This document shows positions 1-13,765 of a stretch of DNA of 64,000 nucleotides, one piece after another. A model generated the notes under the pieces. It did not search any database. It was not told the origin of the DNA and was given only the letters and a program-made list of their open reading frames with translations. Source of the stretch: Galaxea fascicularis (lineage: Eukaryota > Cnidaria > Anthozoa > Scleractinia > Euphylliidae); contig OX419341.1 of NCBI GenBank assembly GCA_948470475.1, positions 20,563,764 to 20,627,763 of the forward strand, given 5' to 3'. Both the position numbers and the translations under genes were made by a program. The stretch's first letter is position 1; every line of letters begins with the position of its first letter.

Positions 1-840
1 AAAGGGGCTCTTGAGTGTCCTTGAGCTGATATTCTGCCTGGTTCGCTTTCAGCACATTTCAGCAAGAGCAAGACGGACACAAAGGCGTATTAATAGATCG
101 TTTTCACGTGACGTCATCACTTGCCAAACAAATTCAATTAAAATTTCATATACCATACATGATTAAGAGCCTGGGGCAGTATTCACTAAAGCAACCTAAG
201 CCCCCAAAGCCTCCAAAGTTTAGGAGATCAGGTGTATTCACAAATACCTCCTATTTTGAGACTGAAGTCTTACTTTTCCTCCAAAATTAAGGAGGTCGAA
301 TTTTACCCGCAAAGTTCTTAAGCTAAGACGTCCTAAATTCAAAGCCAGATGAGAATAGTCATATCTAAAATTTAATTTGCCTGGCCCTACGATTCTATTC
401 TTCGGGTAGCTTTCAGTGTATGGTTTAAGTCGGCCTGGATTGTTGATAGCAGTATTTAATAAATTAAGCAACTGAATGCGATTATTCAAATTTGGAGTTT
501 CAATTATTTATATACGAGACTTTGAGTACATTTGATTGGCTTGTAAGTGCTAATCGATAATTTCTCGAGACGAGTGGAGTTAGGAGACGCCTAAGTTAAG
601 CTTGTCTTGTAATGGGCGTCATTCGTGAATAACACTTAGGACATATTTTTGGAAGGTCATAATTTTTCTATTAAGATGTATCTCAACACATCTTAGCTAG
701 GAATTCGTGAATCCTGCCCCTGAATTTGAAATACTTAGTAGCCTTACGTCACCTTTTATGGGATAAATTGACTGACACATATTTAGCACTGTCAGCCGAC
801 TTGGAATTCTAACATTTCTTCTTCTGTATACTTAGCACTG
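1..840. other. Gene-free stretch with possible short DNA element at 171-722
   Basis: No coding region is convincing here. The ends at 171 (CTGGGGCAGTATTCACTAA) and 722 (reverse complement CAGGGGCAGGATTCACGAA) are inverted copies of each other with few mismatches, which suggests a 552-bp hAT-like non-autonomous element. No matching target duplication is visible at the two borders, so this is a weak call. Confidence 0.3.
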
Positions 841-885
841 TTGTCTACTTTTAAATCTGATCCGGTATCCCCTGAAAGAACCAGC

Positions 886-1128
886 ATGTCGAAGATCTTT
901 GTTATGTTGGCTATTGTTTGTATTTCATACGCAGAAGCTTCCCCGGTAAGTCAAGAAAACAACGAGACTATATATGTCACATTAACGTTACACAGAGACT
1001 TGAGTTCACTGGACAACAACGGTTTATTTACCCTAATTTCAGAAACTCTCGGCGATCACGAAGTCTCTCTGCGTAAAAACTGTCCTAGTGCTCATGCGCA
1101 GTGCGCTAAATTTGATAAAGAAAACTGA
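886..1128 (+). CDS. Possible small secreted peptide / signal-peptide exon
   Basis: The ATG at 886 opens an 80-codon frame ending at the TGA at 1126-1128. Residues 1-18 (MSKIFVMLAIVCISYAEA) look like a classical signal peptide: a short basic start, a hydrophobic core, then small residues before a likely cut. A strong splice donor GTAAGT lies at 946-951, exactly after codon 20, and a plausible acceptor (TTTCAG) ends at 1042. The real gene may therefore use only 886-945 as its first coding exon. The read-through tail contains two cysteines and no domain I recognise. It could be exon 1 of the cysteine-rich gene ending at 5502, but the phases differ (0 here, 1 there), so an intermediate exon would be needed. 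It may also be chance. Confidence 0.35.
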   Translation: MSKIFVMLAIVCISYAEASPVSQENNETIYVTLTLHRDLSSLDNNGLFTLISETLGDHEVSLRKNCPSAHAQCAKFDKEN

Positions 1129-1130
1129 CG

Positions 1131-1307
1131 TCATGACAATATATGTATATATATCTATATATATAAATACTCTCAAATTAAACTGAAACCAGTGAAATAA
1201 AGACATAAACAAACACAAGTGAAACTCTGAAAATTGTCCCGAACGGGATATGAACCCGCGTCCTCGACTTTCTAGTGCCGATGTGTTAACCACTACACCA
1301 TCAAGAC
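1131..1307 (-). mobile_element. tRNA-derived SINE
   Basis: Read on the minus strand, 1307-1236 folds as a 72-nt tRNA-like head. All seven acceptor pairs form (GTCTTGA with TCGGGAC), with an A-box TGGTGTAGTGG and a B-box-like GGTTCATATCC. It is followed by a non-tRNA body and an AT-rich tail (TATATA repeats near 1140-1165). The anticodon loop is one base too long for its best stem, so this is more likely a SINE head than a working tRNA gene. Confidence 0.55.
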
Positions 1308-1401
1308 AGCCACGCTAGTGCGTAACCGAATTAACGGCTTTATGGCTCACAGGACTCCCCAGACTAAGATTTCTCAAAATTTCAGTTATGCCTAAAGATT
1401 A

Positions 1402-4135
<2,734 letters not shown>

Positions 4136-5338
4136 AATTACTTATATCTTGGTCATACAGCCAAAGTGGTAACGTTTAGTTTATGGGCATTCTAAACCAG
4201 GCCTCACCACGAGCTTGTTTCTTACTTATGCAGAAGGCACAGCTGGAGTGGCCTCCGCTTAAACCAGTTACTGGTAAGTTGATCACCGCGGCTAACATGG
4301 TACAGTAATTGTAATAACTGTTCGCTTTTAGGTTGCGAGTTCACGCAACGAATATTAATGTTTATCTACTCATGTCATCTCCGTTTACAGTATAAAACCA
4401 ACAGATGTTTGCACGATGCCTTCTATCACTATACTTACAGCGTTACTACCATAATAAATTGTAACAGCACAGCGTTAGTCACAGCATGACACGCCTGTGT
4501 TTCTTTAAGACTTAACTTTTTGCCGCGAAAATGGTCCTGTGCAACTTGTCAGTTGTAAAGTAACTAGACAGTCCCGGGTACTTATTTCAAAAAAGAGTTC
4601 CAGGTCTGATCGAACCCAGAGGAGGTTGGACATGGCCCGCAAAGTATCTTGGGGGGCCAATTACCGAGTGGGGCGCTTTTCAGTTCATTTCCAACGAACT
4701 TCCAAGCAGAGCGGACCTCAGACTAACGACAAATTTCTAGACCTCTCAACCTCAAAAGACCAAAAACCTGGAGATCAAGGTTTAAAAACCTGGATATTTA
4801 TCGACAGCATCAAAAAGAACGAAAACCATGTGTTCTTGTATTTGGCAGGGCCTCTTTTGCTCCTGTTTGTTTCTCTTTCTGTGATTTAACGGAAAAGACT
4901 ATCATTTTCTTCGTCCAATGTCGATGAATAGTTTTCGCCGTTTTGACCACGTGGACGAAAAGTATCTTGATGAGACAAACTGGTAACGATAACCTTATTT
5001 GGCATTTGTTTTCTAAATATGAGGGTAGGTCCGTGTATTGGCAAATATGCCTTTGAACTGAAAAAAAAAACTGAATTTCAACAGAATTGACACCAGAAAA
5101 TCAATTTTACAAAGCAAAAATGAAAATATACACAGAAACCGTATTTGATCGGCTTGTGAATCTGTTTACCGTGAGGTTCTTGTGCCTCATCGTGAGACCG
5201 TGAGATTGCCCTCAAAATCGTGACTCTCACGATTGTAACTTCAGGCTCGCAAATGACAGAAAAACAGTAAGCCTAGCCTGGGGAGGGTGGTACAAGATGG
5301 TTGACGGGGGCTATTGTTCTTTCTTGTTAATGCTGCAG
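4136..5338. other. Gene-free stretch
   Basis: No exon with supporting splice sites or recognisable protein was found. It could be the intron upstream of the cysteine-rich exon at 5339. An open frame around 4540-4889 has no recognisable domain and is probably chance. Confidence 0.4.
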
Positions 5339-5502
5339 ATCGCCCATCTGCCACACACCAATGTCATTGCTCTCCTGCACAAACTGGGGCATGCATTCCG
5401 CCAGACGTCCTATGCAAAGACTATTACCCACCATGCCCGCCTGGACATCAGTGTACAGTTTGTGCCTGCAACTGCAACAACGCCTATTGTCGGCCCATAT
5501 GA
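5339..5502 (+). CDS. Terminal exon of a cysteine-rich, probably secreted peptide
   Basis: A strong acceptor (polypyrimidine tract ending TTAATGCTGCAG at 5338) precedes a frame of about 53 residues that ends at TGA 5500-5502. The frame holds ten cysteines, arranged roughly C-x-C-x8-C-x6-C-x6-C-x5-C-x2-C-x-C-x-C-x5-C. Such density implies a disulfide-rich fold, so the protein is inferred to be secreted. The first codon needs one base from the previous exon (phase 1). A polyadenylation signal AATAAA lies at 5704. The upstream exon with the signal peptide was not identified; 886-945 is a candidate but differs in phase. The pattern does not match EGF, minicollagen or Kunitz domains as I know them. 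A second frame is also open across the exon, so the coding frame rests on the cysteine pattern. Confidence 0.5.
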
Positions 5503-5584
5503 AGGGACAACGGCTAAAAGCCGTCACGAATTCCATATCAGTAGCTAGTGATAGTGTAATGTATGAACTAGAAACAGAATTTCA

Positions 5585-6185
5585 CTTGATAATACAATAT
5601 ACGACATTGTGACCATCTCTTAGGTAATAAGATTCCTTGGTGTAAAACGCAAGACGTATAACGAAGGTTAAGTGTAAAGCAAGCGGTGTGTCCTTTAAAA
5701 CAGAATAAAGAGAAGCTAGTGAATGTTTTTATTATTGACTGAGTGTTGAGTTGACAGTTTTCGGAACTGAATAGCAATACGTAGAGGCTTCGAGGTGTGT
5801 TGGAAAACACGTTTTACACCAGCTCGAGGTTCCACTTGGTTCAAAACTTCAAACCGGAACTTTTATATATCCATATGCACGGCAGGAAACATCCTCCTTA
5901 GAACAACTGCGCATTAAGTTAATGGTGTCTGCTCTTTTAATTTCATATCTCCGTAGTTTACGTAAGAACCCTATTTAGCATTAATACAATATGCAATATT
6001 GTGACTATCTGTTATGTAATTAGATTCGTAGGTGTAAAATGCACGGTATATAACAGAGGTTAAGGGTAAAGCAAGCTCCTAATATCCTTTACGCAGAATA
6101 AAGAAAAGCTGGCCGGTGCATGATCATGAATGAGCTGAGTTGACAGTTTTCGGAACTGAAAGGCGAATATGTGGAGGCTTCGAGC
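5585..6185. repeat. Tandem duplication of the region downstream of the cysteine-rich exon
   Basis: The segment 5585-5795 is repeated with about 80% similarity at about 5985-6185. Shared blocks include AATACAATAT, GTGTAAA, the AATAAA signal and its surroundings (5704 and 6098), and GACAGTTTTCGGAACTGAA near the end. The cysteine-rich coding exon is not present in the second copy. Confidence 0.75.
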
Positions 6186-7339
6186 TTAAGTGGTGGTTTC
6201 AACGTTTCATGCGTCTTGGCGTAAATTCTTCTTTAGCTTTCCCCAGGATCGGATGCGCAGTAGTTGAAATAGATGTCTCCTCGAAATGAAAAAGGGATTT
6301 TCTCGTAACTTTCTTTTTAAGATTATATGTGGAGGTTTCAGTCTGCCACCGACCTCTCTACCCCACACGTTGAGTGCTTAAGTCCCTTACCCTCAAATGT
6401 GAGATGAGAAGGTGGGTTGAGGCTGTTTAAATATTGAATCGATTTCTGTGGAGTAACCATTACTTTATGCAGTGATTTCCACATTAAATCACCCAGTAAC
6501 ATCAATTCCCCTGCCTCAAAACGTGTGTCCTCTTGCACGCAAGGTTCATGTATAAGGCAAACACTGCAAACAAACATGTTTCTACTTTCTCTTAAGCAAA
6601 ACTCTTCAAGTAATGTCAGAGGAAATATTCAAAAGAAGGGAGTGAGTCAGACAGACAGAAAGACAGACAGGCAGCGAGACAGATAAGAAAAAAAATCAAT
6701 AACAACTAACGACTAGGACCGAAACTTGTTATTTTAATATAATTTGGACATCAAACCACGTTACCCCGCTAGTTAGATCAATCTCTGTATGGTGCCGAGA
6801 CGCCTTCAGCCATTCATCCTTTCATTTTTTATAAACGTTTGAAACAAATAACAAATAACCCAGGATGTTAAAAAAAGGCAATAAATCTTCTGAATTCAAG
6901 CAAAAGGTATCTTAGCCTTGAGAATACCTGCACTGATTTGCAGAATATCCTACCTAAAACTCCACCCTGTAATTTGTGTTGCCGCTTTACCGCTTTGCCA
7001 TTAGCAGAATCGAATCAGTGGTAGAGAAGACACTATATTAGCTTAGAGAAACTTCCCTTCTCTACCCACTGACTACCGAGACGGGTGAAGAGACCAATGA
7101 TATCAAAAGAACAATATTTCAGGTATTGAGGTATTTATTTCCCTTTTAAGCAAATTGAGATTAATTGAATTTGTTACAACTAAACGTGCTGTCGCAATAA
7201 TACTTGGATCGTTTTCCTGTTACTTAAAGCTTGTTTAATCGGGCACGCGGCACGGTAAATAAAGTCTTCTCTAATGTTCCAACTAAACGTGTATGTGGTT
7301 ATCCGCTCAAGTTTAATTCAATATAGCACTGAAGTATTA
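6186..7339. other. Gene-free stretch
   Basis: No supported gene. There is a short CAGA/GACA-rich run near 6640-6690. A minus-strand open frame at 6338-6577 was not recognised and lacks splice or family support. Confidence 0.4.
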
Positions 7340-8017
7340 GTTTCCATCAAGAGAAAATGAGGGGACAGAGAGGGAGGCTCCCGGTCCAGCCCTTGAGATA
7401 TGTCATGTCCACGAAAGTTATTTTTAGACGAGCGGAAGTCTGTCTTCCGAGACGTCCGCATGCAGGCGTGATGTTTGAAAGAAAAGCAAAGATTACATGT
7501 AATATCGGTCAAAGTGGACTTAACGTTTGTGGATGAAAATGACTTTCAGAAACGCGGAAAGTATTTTTTCTGGTCTGATAATTCCAGCTGGGAAACAAAC
7601 TCCACGATTTCTATGGACACTAATGACTCGCTGGCTGGCATTAAATGGAGAACGCGAGTCAGAAACGAATAGCGAGGACGACAGTTCATGGCACGACGAA
7701 AGCGATGTTAGCGCAACAGTCGGATGACGATCACGCCGAGGAAGCTTCGACATCTTTGGGCAACAGAAAAGAAAAAAGAAAAAAGAAATTCCGAGAAAGC
7801 AAAAGTGAAGACATGATGAATATAAATATTCATCAGCCTTCCACGTATGTCGCCATTTTCTCCTTTCATTAAAAACCTGAGAGCGAGGCAAGACTGCATG
7901 CGGACGTATCGGAAGACAGACTTCCGCTCGTCTAAAAATAACTTTCGTGGACATGACATATCCCGGCCAATGCCCTGAGCCTCCCTCTCTGTCCCCTCAT
8001 TTTCTCTTGTTTCCATC
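7340..8017. mobile_element. 660-bp inverted-repeat DNA element with perfect 9-bp target duplication
   Basis: The element spans 7349-8008 and is flanked by GTTTCCATC at 7340-7348 and 8009-8017. Its ends start AAGAGAAAATGAGGGG. The terminal inverted repeats run for more than 100 bp, interrupted by a short mismatched block, and include a shared TAGACGAGCGGAAGTCTGTC segment. A 9-bp duplication with long terminal repeats fits Mutator-like (MULE) elements. No transposase is encoded. Open frames inside run through the terminal repeats and are probably not genes. Confidence 0.85.
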
Positions 8018-8028
8018 TCTAAGCCTCC

Positions 8029-8209
8029 TCAAGCAACCTTCAGTTTAAATATTCCGCATGCAACGGTCTCGCCATTCTTATCTTGCAAAACTGCTTCTAT
8101 ACCGTAACTGCCAACAGAACAGAGCTTAGGGACTTTTGCAGTATATGTGAGATGTACAGGGCACCCATTCTTTAGAGGACAGGTTAATAAAAAGAAACAC
8201 CTAAACTGC
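8029..8209 (-). CDS. Last exon of an ML-domain (MD-2/NPC2-like) lipid-binding protein
   Basis: The frame ends at TGA (8029-8031) and encodes the C-terminal part of an ML domain. It has a CPLKNG segment near its start, a central TYTAKVPKL strand, then GSYGIEAVLQDKNG and a final VACGIFKLKVA. ML proteins (GM2 activator, NPC2 and fungal PG/PI transfer types) end in this CP...G / D..G....C layout and bind single lipids in secretory or lysosomal compartments. The exon probably starts after a TTGCAG acceptor at about 8210; a TAG lies just upstream in frame. The acceptor's pyrimidine tract is weak. The earlier exons of the domain were not found. The 660-bp element at 7349-8008 lies about 20 bp beyond the stop codon, in what should be the 3' untranslated region. 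Confidence 0.55.
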
Positions 8210-8339
8210 AATGACTATAGACTAAACTAAAATTGATAAATCAAACCAAACTAAATAATTAATCATTTATGGAGATATTAAACCAAATCGAAAGTAAGCA
8301 TAGAAAGAAAAACAACAATAACACCCCTCAACTTGGAGA

Positions 8340-9170
8340 GGACAATTATGAGCCCACCGCAACATGGAGTTTATGCGTTTGTCATCAAGTAATACACGCC
8401 AGCCTTCTCACTGCCATCAGCGCCATAACCCATCAAAGGGCATGCGCCATGCATTGCACCTCGTGCAATCTGATCACGGATATGCTGCCCAAGAGCACTT
8501 GTTCTCCACCGAAGCTATGTGGTACTCTGGGGCTTCTCATGATCAAAATCCAACTACGCTGTTGGGTGGAATAAAAAACGGGGATTGTGCAAAGATCAAA
8601 TCGCTGGCTTTTTTTCCTTGAGTGAAAAGGAATTGTTCTATACAAGCAAGCTAACTGAGCTGAAAGTTTGAGAAACGAACGATATCTGAACCAAGCCGAA
8701 TAAGCTTAGTTACGCTACATGAAGATCAATTGATGTTAGAAAAGTAGTTTGCTATTTTACACAACTATATTGATTTACGCTCGTGAGGACTTTATAAAGA
8801 GTGAAGTAATATGGATAGGAACAAGTATATTTGAAGTCAATTCGATTACTCACTCTTTACATGTGCTACATATACATATGCCGTCTTGTTCAGTACCATA
8901 TAGTCGTTGATACGAAACCTCTCTGCTGTTGCCAAGTTTGTACACAAAACAAAAGTGAAACTGGTACTTACCTGTTAGGTTATGTTTCAAACGACTACAA
9001 CCCGGCTGGTCGCATCCGCTGTTTGGAAAAAAAGTCGATGTGGCAAACGAGTTGCGGAGTTCCAGCAAATCCAGTGTCTGTATGAACGATGTCAACACAT
9101 TGAGCATCACTTCGATCTAGATGAAGTTCCGAGTTTTTACTGACAAAAAATGGTCTGGTTGGGTCTAGCT
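8340..9170 (-). pseudogene. Decayed pancreatic-lipase-family gene (two exons)
   Basis: Exon A (9170-8972) codes ELDPTRPFF, the motif that carries the catalytic aspartate in pancreatic lipase relatives, then LDRSDAQCVDIVHTD, and HIDFF followed by NSGCDQPGC in another frame. The shift falls in a run of seven T on the minus strand (9027-9033). The exon ends at a good donor GTAAGT (8966-8971). Exon B starts after a pyrimidine-rich CAACAG acceptor at 8559. It carries DH, SPEYHIASVENKCSWAAYP-like and CPLMGYGADGSEKAGVYYL pieces in shifting frames, then a stop (8371-8373) where the family continues. These match the catalytic-His region and the end of the lipase domain. At least three breaks make it a pseudogene fragment. 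Exons coding the serine (GxSxG) part were not seen. Confidence 0.65.
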
Positions 9171-9716
9171 CTACAAAAAGAAAGAAAGAAAGAAAAAAAG
9201 AAAGAAAGAATTTCATTATTTTATTGAATAAATATCTTTAAATATTTTGAAACTTCAAACGCAATTAGTACATAAATATTCAACTCGTTTTTAACCTAAG
9301 AGGGCCATAACGGATGATAGTGCATGATATCATGACAGTATCCAACCTATTAAATTTGTAATCTAGCTCTTAGTTTGTTGAAAGAAATTCATATGTACTT
9401 CAGTATTAGGCAGCCGACGACGACGACGGCAACAAAAACGTCATTTCAAAATATAACTTCTCGTCTTTGTAACTCTTTCGCGATATTATCCCAATTTGTT
9501 TAACTTGAAAAATGCTGGCGAGCTGTTCAGGGCTTAAATTACCGTGAACGGTGTTAAAGCAAAGGAAACGAAAGAAAACCTTGTCGTCATGCGCTCACGT
9601 TCTCGAGAAAACCTAAAATTTGATCATTTCACGTTGTTGTTTTGCTGAGGACGGCAAAGAAATGTACCAAAATGTAAAACGCACGTGGAGAGTATTGTTT
9701 TTGCTCATTTCCCTAA
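9171..9716. other. Gene-free stretch with GAAA-rich run
   Basis: A purine run of GAAA repeats at about 9178-9210 forms, on the minus strand, the pyrimidine tract in front of lipase exon A. The rest shows nothing I can name. Confidence 0.5.
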
Positions 9717-9970
9717 TAGCGGAGCTCCGCGCGCGCGCGGAGCACCATTGATAAGAAAATATGGTAACCCATCGATCCGAGAAAATCTGGTTATGATATC
9801 ACCGTACGTCCGTCCGTCCGTATATAAGCGCGCTTCCATATGGACTATTTTTGGACAGAACATTTGCCCGTACACGCAGTTCTCAAACCGCGTTTTTGTA
9901 GCGGGAAATTGCTTGGCCAAATTTTGAAGACAGTTTTAAAACAAAGTCAGTTTTGTCTATTCGTTGGGGG

Positions 9971-10290
9971 AGTATCAGTGACAAAAAGCGGGAGAAAGAA
10001 CAAGAAAGGGCACAAGTAAACAGGCAGAGTATCAGTGACAAACAGCGGGAGAAAGAACAAGAAAGGGAACTAGCTAGTGAACAGGCCGAGCATCAGTGAC
10101 AAACAGCGGGAGAAATAGCACGAGCAAACCGGCTGAATTGTACTGTCGAGCCACGGGAAAAAGAACAAGAAAAGGCTCAAGTAAACAGGCTGAATCCTAC
10201 TGATGAGCAACGGGAGAAAGAATAACAAAAAGCTCGAGAAAGGAGACGAAATTATAGTGAGGAACAGTGAAAAAGAGAACGTCTCTAGTC
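9971..10290 (+). pseudogene. Decayed tandem coding repeat, highly charged (RLxxxDxQREKExQ type)
   Basis: Across several stops and frame changes the plus strand codes repeated units of about 20 residues, such as SISDKQREKEQERA and RLNPTDEQREKE. Arrays of this Arg/Glu-rich type are common in N-terminal regions of Helitron-like and other transposon proteins, but that link is inference. At least four in-frame stops or shifts show it is no longer translated as one protein. Confidence 0.5.
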
Positions 10291-10524
10291 AAGCTGTAAA
10301 AACATTATCAAGTGTCAGGGAGTTTCAGCTTTTCCTCGTACTTACCTGCAGAAGCTTTCATGAAGAGAAAAGATCGTGTGGTCTGGCAAGGTTTCAGTAA
10401 TTATGCAATGTCTCCAGACCTTGCTGTGTGTTAAACTGGACGGTTTTGCCGCTAAAATTCTTAATTGAAGAAGCTTCCTTGATAGGCATGAGAAGTAATA
10501 AGACTTGCTTTTGTGTGAAATGAC

Positions 10525-11275
10525 TGCTTCTGCTTAAGCTAAGCGTTCGGAGTGATTGTTGACTGACTTAAACTGTGCGCAGGTTAGTACTCCTGTTTTG
10601 TCTTTTATGTAGACATTTATGCCAAGAAAATTGAATAGCGATTTGTCTCGGTTTGTTACTTGCCTTATTATTCCGATTTCTACGAGAAACGTCAAAGAGA
10701 CAAACGCATCAGTTTCTTTTTTCTTACGTTTTGTTTTCACGTTTCCATCTCAAATTGGTTTGGACTCTTGTTTTTCCAAATGTTTTCTATCAATATTTCA
10801 TCTTGGATCCTAAAACGTTTTGTTTTTTCATGCTGTCGCTCATTTTAGGGCACAAAATTTGTTCAAGAAAAGCTAAGCGAAGTCCGGACGGTTTATAACC
10901 TCGGCCCCGCTTGATAAGATTGACACTCATTTGGAAAACTCTCGCATTGCAAAGAACAAGAACTCCTTGCCAAAACTAAACGCGATTTTTAACAGCTGCA
11001 GCATTGGGAATGCCAGCAATGTGTTGTCCCTCGCAGCAATTCTTAGCAAAGCAAAGATTTTTTGTGAAATGACGGATAGTATGTCAGCTCTGCGTTCGGA
11101 GTGATTACTGACTGACCTAAACTGTCCGCATCCGCAGGTTTGTCTTCCTGTTTAGTTTTTTTTTATACGGACGCGTATGTCAAGAACTCTTGGACTAGCG
11201 ATTTGCCTAGGTTACTCACGAGTTATGATTGTTACCTGTCTTATTTTTTCAATTTCTACGAGCAACGCTGAAGAA
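10525..11275. repeat. Two diverged direct copies of a ~190-bp segment
   Basis: Positions 10525-10705 and about 11060-11275 share GCGTTCGGAGTGATT, ACTGACTNAAACTGT, CGCAGGTT, TAGCGATTTG and ATTTCTACGAG in the same order. The second copy has extra insertions. The minus-strand translation is partly conserved between the copies, but no complete gene is seen. Confidence 0.7.
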
Positions 11276-12086
11276 ACCACAGGCAGCCCAATCGTGGTGT
11301 GTGTCATCAAAAGTTGACCGTTAGAAACCTAGAATTCCAACGAACCGAGTATCGGTTTTAAATCCCAGGTCAGGTCAGCAGTTGATCACCTGAGATAATT
11401 CATGGCTTATCGTGCCGCAGTCACTTTTCACGACGAAAAGTTAAAGTCATTTCGCTTAATGTTTTTCGGTGCTATTGTAAAAAGGACACCGACGGCAGTT
11501 TTGTATCGTCTTTACTCTTATAGATCACAGAAATGACACTATAAAAAATGACACTATAAAATAGTCAAAACAAGGCGAACAAATTACTTTTCTTCTTTTT
11601 TGGGTGGTGTCGAAGAGTACCCACTTAGGGGTTTTACCATTTTGTTTTGCTGTGGAATATTTCGGTTTGTTAAGGTTAAAATGTCAACGATACATGTTAG
11701 AAAATTTGTGACTTAGCCAAAGCACATAACCGGTTGTGATGTTGGATTTAAAAGTGAGACACTGAGACTGTTAATCTATAGTTTAGAGATTTACACTATT
11801 GTATTGAAATGTAATCGGACGTAATTAAACTGTGATGAGGCAAAATCGTTTATGCTCACAGTCATGTAGTCCCTTGATCCAACGTGGCAAAGGCCGATGA
11901 TAAATCGAAAATGTACGCTAGCACATGTTTGAATGGTGGCTGTGGCTCTACAGCAAAACAGTAAAAACTATAATCACAATACAGAAGTCCTTACTAGAGT
12001 CCTGGCTCGAGTCCTGGCATTGATTTTATTTCAGTTATTGGTAAATGCTATACAATAAGGAAAGAACTGTGGAGCTCCGCTTTTAG

Positions 12087-13282
12087 GCTTGCCTAAATAT
12101 ATATATATTAATTTCATTACATGGTAAGCCCGTCATTTGAAATAATTTTCTGAGGATGAATTTTAAATTAATCATTCGCTTCCGATTAACATTTAATTCC
12201 GGTTGAACTCTATCAAGTAAATAAAAAATCGAATATATAGCTTCCATCTGTCCATGATTTATTTGAATACCATCGATCCCATTTAAAATGTTCTCAATAT
12301 GGTATTTTCTATGATATATACCTTTTTAAAATAAATTTTGAAAGTATTTTCATAGAAATCAATTTATTCAGTTTCGAACCATATCAGGCTCTTTACAACA
12401 AGAGTCTTTAGTAGTATTTGCAGACTGTAATACAGAATTACAAAATCCACAGAATGGTTTTCCTGATTGAATCATGTCATCGTATAAGTATATTGCATAA
12501 CATTTCAATATTTATAATACAGAATCACAGCTAGAATCCGCAGAATGGTCTCCTGATTGAATCATGTCATCTTGTATAATTTTATTGCACAACATTTTCT
12601 ATATAATAGTATAAGATAACAAATCTTTATATCAGCTTTTATATCAGTGACAGTTTATTCCAAATGATTATTTCTTTTTTATATTAGCTGCCATATAAAA
12701 TTAAAATTCTATATGGCAAATCATAGATTTTTACTGAACCTAAATTTCCAAATCAAGTAGTGAGATACAGTTGGAGAAATTCTGGCCTTGGGATTTCTGT
12801 CTGGATTTTTGGCCCAGAAACCCCAAGCATGTTTTTCTGGATAGGAGCCAGAATTGAGCAAAGTGGCCCACAACCCCCATGTACTACAGTCTACTGATGC
12901 TTGCCACAGGTAGTAGGACAATACGGGGTGTTTCGCTGGGCTTAAAACAGCTCCGCCAGTGGCTGGCATATACAACAAAACACTCATTTTCTTTGTTTCC
13001 TGCAGGAAAATCATGATCTCCTTTAATGGGCTTGTTGCCAAAAAGGTGTAACAGTAAAGGCGAATGCGAACCTTACTACTATACAAGTTAATGCCATAAA
13101 TATTTGCTTAGTTCTAGCTAGGAGATGATATAATATACTAACTTCCGATCTCTATTGGTTTTTAATAATTGGCCAGATTCTTAACTTTTCCAAAAGCTTA
13201 GACCTATGTATTCTTGTACATGATTTGTTTTCTTTTAAGGACGATTTTAATTTACTCTGATGTAACTCTGGTCTCTAAGATT
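12087..13282. other. AT-rich gene-free stretch with a short tandem repeat
   Basis: Two copies of an ~88-bp unit (12428-12515 and 12516-12605) share TACAGAAT, CGCAGAATGG-like and CCTGATTGAATCATGTCATC blocks. A 121-codon minus frame at 12721-13086 has no recognisable motif and is not called a gene. Confidence 0.55.
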
Positions 13283-13765
13283 CAGGGGCACAAAACGAAA
13301 CTGTTCCTCACTTTATCTGTTCCCCCGAGGTATTGTGCTGGCTGACAAAATGTCAGTTATTTCCCGTAGTTGGTTATGAAATTTCTTTCTGCTGAAGGTG
13401 TCGGTTGATAATTACTGAAGTGTGGTAGCAGTGTGAGTTTTGCTGGCTGGCGAAATGTGGATTGTTGTGTGAAATTTGTGTCTCCCCCCCCCCCCCTACT
13501 GAAGGGTTGATTAGAGGCATTTTGGGACGGCCATTTTGGCTTACGACATATGAAATCGGCTTTTTTGTTGTTGTGCAGGGTGCTCAATTTGCACCTGGCT
13601 GGGAAACCAACCAATTTTATCTAGCTGGCTGTGAAATATCTTAGATATTTTTTTCCCAGCAATATTAAAAAAGACCTGAAAATGCCTGAATAACATTTAG
13701 TTTTATTAACTGGGGCATAATAATACATTTTTCAACAAATTGGTCGTTTTGTGCCCCTGAAGATT
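13277..13765. mobile_element. 477-bp hAT-like non-autonomous element
   Basis: The element spans 13283-13759. Its ends are inverted copies of CAGGGGCACAAAACGA, and it is flanked on both sides by AAGATT (13277-13282 and 13760-13765). CAGG-type ends fit hAT elements. The 6-bp duplication is shorter than the usual 8 bp but known for some hAT groups. It contains a C-run at about 13487-13497 and no transposase. Confidence 0.65.

Larger units (their letters stand above)
9717..12086. mobile_element. Possible mobile-element remnant bounded by inverted AGCGGAGCTCC ends
   Basis: The left end reads CTAATAGCGGAGCTCC then CGCGCGCG. The right end (about 12066-12086), read on the opposite strand, gives CCTAAAAGCGGAGCTCC. 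Inside are a decayed charged coding repeat (9971-10290) and two diverged copies of a ~190-bp segment. No complete transposase or target duplication was seen, so the borders and class remain open. Confidence 0.3.

Noticed and set aside
7520..7954. 144-codon minus-strand frame
   Set aside because: It lies wholly in the 660-bp inverted-repeat element and reads into its arm; no motif.
12721..13086. 121-codon minus-strand frame
   Set aside because: No motif, signal peptide or splice evidence; AT-rich surroundings make chance open frames likely.
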